Notes under the pieces: generated by a model | Databases searched by the model: none | What the model was told of the DNA's origin: nothing | The model's input: the letters and a program-made list of their open reading frames with translations, nothing else | Shown here: piece after piece, positions 1 through 5,282 of the stretch | Layout: each line of letters starts with the position of its first letter | Position numbering within the stretch: the stretch's first letter is position 1 | Translations under genes and position numbers: made by a program | From: Rudanella sp. | Lineage (GTDB): Bacteria > Bacteroidota > Bacteroidia > Cytophagales > Spirosomataceae | Direction of reading: 5' to 3' | Assembly (NCBI GenBank): GCA_026785985.1 | Contig: JAJAYX010000020.1 | Location: 1 to 8,673 of the forward strand | Length of the DNA stretch: 8,673 nucleotides

Positions 1-188
1 ATACCGTCCCCTACCTTTGATACACCTTTTTACTGCAAGGTTAGGATACCCTGGGCCATAATTAAAATCTGGTCGGTGATGCTCGGAAGGCGTAAAATGC
101 GCCAGGCCGTGCCGTAATCCTGATTTTTTTTCAGGAACAGGGCTTTGCAACGATCCACAACTTGCCGATATTGAGTTTCTGTATTCAT
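1..188 (-). pseudogene. DUF1599-family protein, 5' part, with in-frame stop
   Basis: The reading frame starts at the ATG complementary to 186-188 (MNTETQYRQVV) and runs through a segment typical of DUF1599 proteins (KKNQDYGTAWR, then SITDQI). From memory, this family is common in Bacteroidota, often beside folP, and is of unproven function with a resemblance to nucleotide pyrophosphohydrolases. After 52 codons there is a TAA (complement of 30-32). The same frame continues past it as KGVSKVGDG to the window edge, which is what I recall following in the family (an E-KG...GDG stretch). The residues just before the stop (MAQGILTLQ) also depart from the remembered form (KAQRIRTLQ). A GAA-to-TAA change plus nearby substitutions therefore looks likely. 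Upstream in-frame codons extend into folP antisense and are not part of the gene. Family assignment is fairly confident; whether the break is real or a sequence error is open. Confidence 0.6.
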
Positions 189-193
189 AGTTA

Positions 194-1087
194 ATGCTGC
201 AAAATACGAAAAAAACGCTGAATTGCCGGGGAAGACTCGTTGACTTGAGTCATGGAACCGCCATAATGGGCATTCTGAACGTAACTCCCGACTCGTTTTT
301 TGCGGGTAGCCGGGTAAATAATGATCGGGGAATGACAAATGAAGCGGTGGATCGTGCCGGGCAAATGCTTCGCGATGGAGCCACCTTTCTCGATATTGGC
401 GGCTACTCGACCCGCCCCGGTGCGCCCGACATTAGCCCCAGCGAGGAGGCTGACCGGGTACTGCCCGCCATCGAAACTATCCTCCGCACCTGGCCCGACG
501 CGCTGGTTTCAGTCGATACGTTTCGGGCCGATGTTGCCCGGCAAGCCGTGGAAGCCGGTGCGTGCATGGTGAACGACGTGGCCGGTGGCACCCTTGATCC
601 GGCCATGTTCAAAACAGTGGCCGAACTGGGTGTGCCTTATGTGTTGATGCACCTGCGCGGCACCCCCCGAACCATGCAGTCGCTGGCAAAATACGACAAT
701 GTAGTAACGGAAGTGATTGACGAACTGGGTAATCAATTGGCCAAACTTCGGGCGTTGGGCCACAAAGATGTTATTCTTGACCCCGGTTTCGGCTTTGCCA
801 AAACGCCCGCCCATAACTTCGCACTTCTGAGCCAGTTAGAATCGTTTCGGCTGTTCAGTGAACCGCTGTTGGTGGGCGTTTCCCGCAAATCGACCATCTG
901 GCGCACCCTCGGTATCACCGCCGACGAAGCCCTCAACGGAACCACGGTATTAAATACAGTAGCTTTGTTAAAAGGTGCGTCGATTCTGCGGGTTCACGAC
1001 GTTCGCGAGGCCGTCGAAGCGGTCACGCTGGTAGGGCATGTGTCGTCAGGTCGGGGAACCTGCCACCACCACACTCACACCAACTGA
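194..1087 (+). CDS. folP: dihydropteroate synthase
   Basis: This cytoplasmic enzyme condenses 6-hydroxymethyl-7,8-dihydropterin diphosphate with p-aminobenzoate to give dihydropteroate, and it is the sulfonamide target. The 297-aa product is a single TIM-barrel domain carrying the family signatures in order: GILNVTPDSF (26-35), DIGGYSTRPG (67-76), VSVDTF (105-110), ND (127-128), MHLRGTP (152-158), DPGFGFAKT (196-204), GVSRKS (228-233) and RVH (266-268). These include the expected pterin-binding Asn/Asp and the phosphate-binding Arg/His. The start at 194 is supported by the N-terminal LNCRGRLVDLS, which I recall as conserved in Bacteroidota homologues. The ATG lies 5 bp from the divergent DUF1599 start, so any promoter must lie inside that gene; I see no good -7 box there. 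The C-terminus ends in a His-rich tail (CHHHTHTN) within the overlap with dprA. In many Bacteroidota a cdaA-type gene follows folP; here dprA converges on it instead. Confidence 0.96.
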   Translation: MLQNTKKTLNCRGRLVDLSHGTAIMGILNVTPDSFFAGSRVNNDRGMTNEAVDRAGQMLRDGATFLDIGGYSTRPGAPDISPSEEADRVLPAIETILRTWPDALVSVDTFRADVARQAVEAGACMVNDVAGGTLDPAMFKTVAELGVPYVLMHLRGTPRTMQSLAKYDNVVTEVIDELGNQLAKLRALGHKDVILDPGFGFAKTPAHNFALLSQLESFRLFSEPLLVGVSRKSTIWRTLGITADEALNGTTVLNTVALLKGASILRVHDVREAVEAVTLVGHVSSGRGTCHHHTHTN

Positions 1088-2184
1088 TATTTCTTCCCCG
1101 GCAGCGACCGCACGAATCCACGAAACTCCAGGTTGAGCAACAGGGCAGCTAATTGGCCCATCGGAATGGTGCTTTTCCAACTGAGGTCGTCGATGTGGTA
1201 ACTGGGCGTTTGGCGGAGTAACGACAGAATCTGGCTCTCTTCTTCGGTAACATCAACAGGCAAGGCCGGGGCTGCCGTGCGCGGATTCACGGGGCCGTCG
1301 GACGGGGCGGGTGCATCCCAGCGAACGGCTTCGATCAGATCCTGGGGGCGGGTGTAAATCTGGGCTTTGTTTTCGCGGATCAGTTTGTTGCACCCCAACG
1401 AAAATGCCTGATTCAGTTGGCCGGGTACGGCAAAAACTTCGCGGTGGTAGTTGTTGGCATATTCGGCCGTGATAAGGGCACCCCCTTTTGCGGCTGCTTC
1501 AATCACCACCACCACGTCGCTGAGACCGGCAATGATGCGGTTGCGGGCCGGGAACATCCGGGCATCGGGTTTTATGCCGGGCCTGCTTTCGGTGAGTAGC
1601 CCCCCCAGGAACTGCATCTCCTGAGCGGTTTTCTGATGTTGCGAGGGGTAAATTACATCCACTCCGCTGGCCATTACGGCAATGGTTGGCAACCCGGCTC
1701 CGATACTGGCGCGGTGGGCGGCAATGTCGATGCCGTAGGCAAGCCCGCTGATCACCGTAACGCCGTAAGGCTGCATGGCCTGCACGATCTCTTCTGTCAC
1801 CCGCCGACCGTAGTCAGTGGCTTGCCGGGTACCCACCAGACCAATGGTCCGGGGGGCGTTGAGGTTGCCTTCACCCAAATAGTACAGCAAAGCCGGGGCA
1901 TCGTAAAGGCCCCGGAGCCGGGCAGGGAAGTCGGTATCAGTGTAGAAAAGGGCGCGGGCTTTGAGTTTTTCTATCTGCTTCACCACTTTCTCCGCTTCAG
2001 TGACGGCGGCCGGTTGCCGGATAGCGCGGGCTGTTACCTCACCAATACCCGGAATACGCAGCAACTTAGCCACAGGCGCGGCAAACACAGCTTCGGGGCT
2101 GCCACAATAACTGACAAGTTGCCGAATCAGAACATCGCCAACACCGGGAACAAGTGTCAGCGCAATTGCATGGAGAGACTGCAT
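1075..2184 (-). CDS. dprA: DNA-processing protein DprA
   Basis: DprA binds incoming single-stranded DNA during natural transformation, protects it and loads RecA onto it; it acts in the cytoplasm. The 369-aa length is normal for the family. Domains in order: an N-terminal helix-hairpin-helix/SAM-like segment (about 8-55, with LVPGVG and RIPGIG), a Rossmann-like DprA core (about 80-290), and a C-terminal winged-helix domain (about 310-369, DprA_WH type). Core motifs are VGTRQATDYG (117-126), SGLAYGID (146-153), FPARNRIIAGLS (211-222), KGGALITA (233-240) and VPG (253-255). The ATG complementary to 2182-2184 puts the helix-hairpin-helix at the right distance from the N-terminus. A linker rich in Ala and Pro (about 290-310) precedes the winged helix. 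The 3' end overlaps that of folP by 13 bp. DprA alone does not prove competence, since it is widespread in species not known to take up DNA. Confidence 0.96.
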   Translation of the reverse strand: MQSLHAIALTLVPGVGDVLIRQLVSYCGSPEAVFAAPVAKLLRIPGIGEVTARAIRQPAAVTEAEKVVKQIEKLKARALFYTDTDFPARLRGLYDAPALLYYLGEGNLNAPRTIGLVGTRQATDYGRRVTEEIVQAMQPYGVTVISGLAYGIDIAAHRASIGAGLPTIAVMASGVDVIYPSQHQKTAQEMQFLGGLLTESRPGIKPDARMFPARNRIIAGLSDVVVVIEAAAKGGALITAEYANNYHREVFAVPGQLNQAFSLGCNKLIRENKAQIYTRPQDLIEAVRWDAPAPSDGPVNPRTAAPALPVDVTEEESQILSLLRQTPSYHIDDLSWKSTIPMGQLAALLLNLEFRGFVRSLPGKKYQLV

Positions 2185-2211
2185 TCGTGAATGGGGGAAT
2201 GGAATAAGCTA

Positions 2212-2219
2212 CAAAGTAA
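2212..2219 (-). promoter_or_regulatory. candidate -7 box for dprA
   Basis: On the minus strand this reads TTACTTTG, one mismatch from the Bacteroidota -7 consensus TAnnTTTG. It lies 27 bp before the dprA ATG, which would leave a short leader. I see no TTG-type -33 element at the right spacing, so this is only a plausible core promoter. Confidence 0.35.
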
Positions 2220-2367
2220 CAGCGTGGTGTGAACAGATCGTTACGGAATTGTCAATTGTTTATTACTGAGTCATATCAAGATTTTGCAAACTCGTAACAA
2301 CCCGGTCACGCTCAGGTAACAGTGTATCGCTTGATTTGCAGATTGAAAAACTGCTATCCAAACAATT

Positions 2368-2639
2368 GTGCTGTTCAACAAATCCTTTGTCGTTCCACCA
2401 GCCGTCTTAACCGCTCTTCTGATTACTGGCGGTAACGATCACTCCGGATATATCCTGATTAATAACCACGAATACATGCAGTCGGTATCGCGGGTGTATC
2501 TGAACAAATTCTTCAAACCCGTAAAAGGCGAGTACATCGTTGATTATGAAGGTGGTCGGTGGCGGCTTTGCTCGGCTTCGCCAACAGCTCCTTCACCGAA
2601 GGCGGTCAGGTCGTGATTGTTCGGGGAATTTCCGGGTAA
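2368..2639 (+). pseudogene. decayed hypothetical gene, frameshifted 3' half
   Basis: An open frame from a GTG at 2368 gives 82 codons. It starts with a hydrophobic stretch (FVVPPAVLTALLITGG) followed by a protein-like segment (VYLNKFFKPVKGEYIVDYEGG). After about 2555 it turns into low-complexity residues (CSASPTAPSPK) and stops at 2614-2616. In another frame the same DNA reads LLGFANSFTEGGQVVIVRGISG and ends at a TAA at 2637-2639, only 16 bp before a strong terminator. The simplest reading is a gene tail with a lost base (or two gained) near 2550-2570. Both the protein-like character of each half and the terminator support a former gene here. I do not recognise the family. The true 5' end is unknown; the frame upstream of 2368 is closed by TGA at 2344. 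A chance open frame cannot be excluded. Confidence 0.35.
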
Positions 2640-2655
2640 AACCATCAAATTCAGC

Positions 2656-2695
2656 AAACCTGCAAGATCCCTAATGCCTTGCAGGTTTTGTTTTT
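2656..2695 (+). terminator. intrinsic terminator after the decayed gene
   Basis: A perfect 11-bp stem pairs AAACCTGCAAG (2656-2666) with CTTGCAGGTTT (2678-2688) across an 11-nt loop, followed by TGTTTTT (2689-2695). This is a standard rho-independent terminator on the plus strand. It has no intact gene upstream, so it most likely belonged to the broken frame ending at 2639. It also insulates the peroxidase gene from read-through. Confidence 0.75.
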
Positions 2696-2718
2696 CCACT
2701 GTTTCATAACCAGTAATC

Positions 2719-4083
2719 ATGCGTCGTGTCCCCCGGTTTCTTCCGCTTTTCCTGCTCGTTACTCTGCTGGCGGTGGCTTTGTTCGGGGCAATCAGCCACC
2801 TGATTATACCCCGGCCAACAGAGTTGGCACAACTGAAGCAGCAGGTTAGCCACGATCTGGACTCATTAGACAACCTGCTTACTGATAAGCTATTGACACG
2901 CGCAAAGTCGCCGGCGAGTTCGATTACGACTGATTCTTTGCAACAAACTTTTCTGGCGTGTCGGGCGGCTTACAAACGGATTGAACCGTTTTCGGAATAT
3001 TATTTCCCGGCTACCTCCCGCTTAGTGAATGGCTCACCTCTTCCCGAAGTAGAAATAAAGGAAACAAAACAGTTTGAGCCGGGTGGTTTGCAGGTGATCG
3101 AGGAGTTACTTTACCCCGAATTTGACCCGGCAAACCGGGAGAATCTAGTGCGGGAAATTGGTAAACTGAACGGCGAACTGGGCCGGATGCGGGTGCTGTG
3201 GGAAGCCACCGAATTAACCGATGCCCACGTTTTCGATGCGCTCCGGCTCCAGGTTTTTCGCGTTATCTCCCTTGGCATCAGTGGGTTCGATACGCCCCTT
3301 TGCCAAACGGCCATGCCCGAAGCTGGGGAAACTTTTGCCGTCATGCAAACGATGGTTCGGCGTTACGACGATGGCTCAATGGAAGCACACGGTCTGCTGA
3401 ATTTGTTACGCGGGGCCGAAACGTATTGCCGCGAACTCCCCGATTTTAACCGCTTCGACCGGGCTTATTTTATTCTTAACTATGCTAACCCAGTCAGCAA
3501 AAGGCTATTGACATACGGACAGCGCCTGGGTATTGAGTCATTTCACGAAGTACGCCCCTTGAGAGCTACCGCCGAGACGCTGTTTTCTGCCAGTGCATTC
3601 GATGCCGATGCCTACGCCCAAACGGAGGATGCCCGCCAGAATCCGGCTAAAATCGAGTTGGGCCGACAGTTATTTTACGACCCCGTGTTATCGTCGGGTG
3701 GGGCTGGCAAAGCCCGTTCCTGTGCTGGTTGCCACCAACCCGACAAAGCCTTCACCGACGGACAGGTGAAAGCCAGAACGCTCACCGGACAGGGGTTGAT
3801 TGGCAGGAACACGCCCACCCTTATTAACGTGACTTTTCAGAAAAGTCAATTCTACGATATGCGGGCATCGTCGCTCGAAGGGCAGGCGTTCGATGTGATC
3901 CACAACACCGACGAAATGCGGGGTTCGCTCACCGAAGCGGCTAAAAAACTCCAGCAAAGTGCGGCTTATATTCGCCAGTTCAAGCAGGCATTCCCCACTG
4001 CCACGGGCCACATCGAGCCGGTACAAATTCAAAATGCTCTGGCCAGTTATGAACGCACCTTAACTGATATTGTGAGTTCATAA
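2719..4083 (+). CDS. cytochrome-c peroxidase, truncated after first haem domain
   Basis: Di-haem cytochrome-c peroxidases (CCP/MauG family) reduce hydrogen peroxide in the periplasm with electrons from small cytochromes. The 454-aa product has an N-terminal membrane anchor (about 7-30), then a helical extension (about 33-280) of the kind I recall in Bacteroidota peroxidases (e.g. FDALRLQVFRVISLGISGF). The CCP domain then starts with KIELGRQLFYDP, haem site CAGCH (Cys335, Cys338, His339), GRNTPTLINV, and FYDMRASSLEGQ followed by DEM. It ends at SYERTLTDIVSS. Intact relatives continue with roughly 150 residues carrying a second CxxCH; that part is absent here and I do not find it in any frame before the next gene. 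With the N-terminal haem site only, peroxidase activity is doubtful. The ATG at 2719 places the anchor correctly. The gene could be a 3'-deleted remnant that is still translated. Confidence 0.85.
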   Translation: MRRVPRFLPLFLLVTLLAVALFGAISHLIIPRPTELAQLKQQVSHDLDSLDNLLTDKLLTRAKSPASSITTDSLQQTFLACRAAYKRIEPFSEYYFPATSRLVNGSPLPEVEIKETKQFEPGGLQVIEELLYPEFDPANRENLVREIGKLNGELGRMRVLWEATELTDAHVFDALRLQVFRVISLGISGFDTPLCQTAMPEAGETFAVMQTMVRRYDDGSMEAHGLLNLLRGAETYCRELPDFNRFDRAYFILNYANPVSKRLLTYGQRLGIESFHEVRPLRATAETLFSASAFDADAYAQTEDARQNPAKIELGRQLFYDPVLSSGGAGKARSCAGCHQPDKAFTDGQVKARTLTGQGLIGRNTPTLINVTFQKSQFYDMRASSLEGQAFDVIHNTDEMRGSLTEAAKKLQQSAAYIRQFKQAFPTATGHIEPVQIQNALASYERTLTDIVSS

Positions 4084-4142
4084 AGGAGTCAACGACGGGT
4101 ATTATACTGCAAATTACCGGGATCAAGTCCGCAAGAATCGGG

Positions 4143-4173
4143 TTGGCTTGGGCAGCGGTTTTAGCGACCTTTG
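4143..4173 (+). promoter_or_regulatory. candidate promoter for the ada-like gene
   Basis: GACCTTTG (4166-4173) differs from the Bacteroidota -7 consensus TAnnTTTG at one position, and TTGG at 4143 lies 20 bp upstream, an acceptable -33 spacing. Transcription would begin about 20 bp before the ATG at 4198. This placement argues against a start at the TTG at 4171, which would lie inside the -7 box. Confidence 0.4.
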
Positions 4174-4197
4174 TGTAGGTCAAACGAGTTAGCAACC

Positions 4198-5049
4198 ATG
4201 AACACGAACAACACGTACACCTACGAACAAATTGCCCGGGCCATCGAACACCTGACCACCAACTTCCGCGAACAACCTTCGCTGGCCAATCTGGCCGATC
4301 ATGCCAATGTGAGCGAGTTCCATTTTCAGCGACTTTTCACGGAATGGGCGGGCGTAAGTCCCAAAAAATTCAGTCAGTATCTGACCCTCGAACACGCCAA
4401 AAATCAGCTTCGCTTCGGTGCGTCCCTTGCGGCAGCCGCCCACGAAGCTGGTTTGTCGGGCACGGGGCGATTGCACGATCTGTTTGTGACGATTGAGGGC
4501 GTTACGCCGGGGCAGTTCAAACAGGCGGGGGCGGGTTTGGTGCTGACGTATCGCGTTTTCGACAGTCCGTTCGGACCCTATTTACTGGGAGCTATCAACA
4601 ACAAAATTGCCGTGCTGCATTTTCTGGCCGATACCGAAATCCCCGAACAAATTGCGGCTGCTGCCTGGCCCGAAGCCACTCTTCAACAGGATTCTGTGGG
4701 TTTGCAATCAATAGCCAACCAGATTTTCCCGGCTGTTGGGGCCGTTGCGTTGGGGTCTCCCAAACCACTCACGATGCTGATGCGGGGGTCGGCTTTTCAG
4801 TTAAAAGTATGGTCGGCCCTGCTCAAAATCCCCGAAGGTCGGTTAGTGAGTTACGATCAGATTGCCGATGCCATTGGGCAACCCACAGCTTCGCGGGCGG
4901 TTGGCACGGCCATCGGCAGCAACCCCATTGGCTATTTAATTCCGTGCCACCGGGTGATCAAAAAAACGGGCTTATTTGGCGGCTATCGCTGGGGTACAGA
5001 TCGCAAACAGGCCATGCTGGGTTGGGAGGCAGCACGGGTCAATGGATGA
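4198..5049 (+). CDS. Ada-like AraC/O6-methylguanine-DNA methyltransferase fusion
   Basis: The protein joins a DNA-binding activator domain to a suicide repair enzyme that moves alkyl groups from O6-alkylguanine in DNA to its own cysteine. From the ATG at 4198 it has 283 residues. The N-terminal part (about 8-105) is an AraC-type double helix-turn-helix, with SLANLADHANVSEFHFQRLF and a second helix pair ending in GVTPGQFK. The C-terminal half (about 115-283) is the methyltransferase: SAFQLKVWSALLKIPEG, SYDQIADAIG, SRAVGTAIGSNP, and the active-site IPCHRVI with acceptor Cys250, then GGYRWG. It lacks the N-terminal zinc/phosphotriester methyl-acceptor domain of E. coli Ada, so how damage would switch on activation is unclear. 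The start at 4198 is preferred to a TTG at 4171. A candidate promoter lies just upstream. The last codons and the stop lie inside a 7-bp repeat array, and a hairpin terminator follows. Confidence 0.93.
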   Translation: MNTNNTYTYEQIARAIEHLTTNFREQPSLANLADHANVSEFHFQRLFTEWAGVSPKKFSQYLTLEHAKNQLRFGASLAAAAHEAGLSGTGRLHDLFVTIEGVTPGQFKQAGAGLVLTYRVFDSPFGPYLLGAINNKIAVLHFLADTEIPEQIAAAAWPEATLQQDSVGLQSIANQIFPAVGAVALGSPKPLTMLMRGSAFQLKVWSALLKIPEGRLVSYDQIADAIGQPTASRAVGTAIGSNPIGYLIPCHRVIKKTGLFGGYRWGTDRKQAMLGWEAARVNG

Positions 5050-5076
5050 TGGGTAATGAGCAATGGATAATGGGAT
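5042..5076 (+). repeat. five tandem 7-bp repeats (ATG-led) across the ada stop
   Basis: Five units beginning with ATG occur with exact 7-bp spacing, at 5042, 5049, 5056, 5063 and 5070, with a loose consensus ATGGRTA (for example ATGGGTA, ATGGATA). The first unit encodes the last residues of the Ada-like protein, and its TGA stop (5047-5049) straddles the first two units. Related arrays occur at 8437-8519. Function is unknown. The pattern suggests a dispersed intergenic repeat family. Confidence 0.7.
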
Positions 5077-5081
5077 TCGTC

Positions 5082-5107
5082 AAACGGACTTAGGCATAAG
5101 CCGTTTT
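5082..5107 (+). terminator. hairpin terminator downstream of the ada-like gene
   Basis: AAACGG-A-CTTA (5082-5092) pairs with TAAGCCGTTT (5097-5106), giving a 10-bp stem with one bulged A and a 4-nt loop, ending in TTTT (5104-5107). It lies 32 bp past the ada stop. The arms also carry an A-run on the left (AAA), so the hairpin may weakly serve transcripts coming from the minus-strand gene that ends at 5283. Confidence 0.55.
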
Positions 5108-5282
5108 GCCCAGCTTCGTGCGTTGGCGGGGCATCAGGTTATGGGCTTTGTGACCTCGGCTGGCTTTGTGGCTCAGAGTATTGTTGGCCGAACGAAACTG
5201 ATCTGCTCGTTGCGCTCATTAGTGCGCTGCTGCTGAAGCGCAACCCGTTGATTCCGGCAGTATACCCATATCTTGCCGGGAC
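5108..5282. other. intergenic remainder between ada and the PVC-type gene
   Basis: No clear gene is present. A 57-codon plus-strand frame (ATG 5063 to TGA 5234-5236) contains a hydrophobic stretch (HQVMGFVTSAGFVAQSIVG). A second plus frame ending at 5301 reads LLVALISALLLKRNPLIPAV, so a decayed membrane-protein gene is possible. However, the first frame passes through the terminator at 5082-5107, and the last residues of the second overlap the PVC-type gene in antisense. A short inverted repeat, GTTGCGC (5209-5215) with GCGCAAC (5238-5244), has no T-tract and is not a convincing terminator. Confidence 0.4.

Larger units (their letters stand above)
2185..2718. other. intergenic stretch without an intact gene
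   Basis: These 534 bp separate dprA from the peroxidase gene. Reading left to right, they hold the candidate dprA promoter (2212-2219, minus strand), about 150 bp in which I see no coding signal or structure, a probable decayed plus-strand gene (2368-2639) and a plus-strand hairpin terminator (2656-2695). The remaining bases up to 2718 form the short leader of the peroxidase gene, where I found no clear -7 box. No tRNA or insertion-sequence ends were recognised. Confidence 0.7.

Noticed and set aside
12..19. TACCTTTG, a perfect -7-like match on the plus strand
   Set aside because: It lies inside the DUF1599 frame, about 180 bp before folP with no -33 element seen, so it is probably a chance match.
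189..338. upstream extension of the DUF1599 frame to 338
   Set aside because: It would read through the start of folP in antisense, and the family-like sequence begins at the ATG complementary to 186-188.
1636..2190. 184-codon open frame on the plus strand
   Set aside because: It is antisense to the conserved core and N-terminus of dprA and has no motif of its own.
2191..2205. ATG-rich stretch before dprA resembling the 7-bp repeats
   Set aside because: The two ATGs are 8 bp apart and there are only two units, so the 7-bp phase seen elsewhere is missing.
4171..4197. TTG at 4171 as an earlier start of the ada-like gene
   Set aside because: It overlaps the candidate -7 box, and the extra residues (MCRSNELAT) are not domain sequence. 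The ATG at 4198 begins just before the AraC domain.
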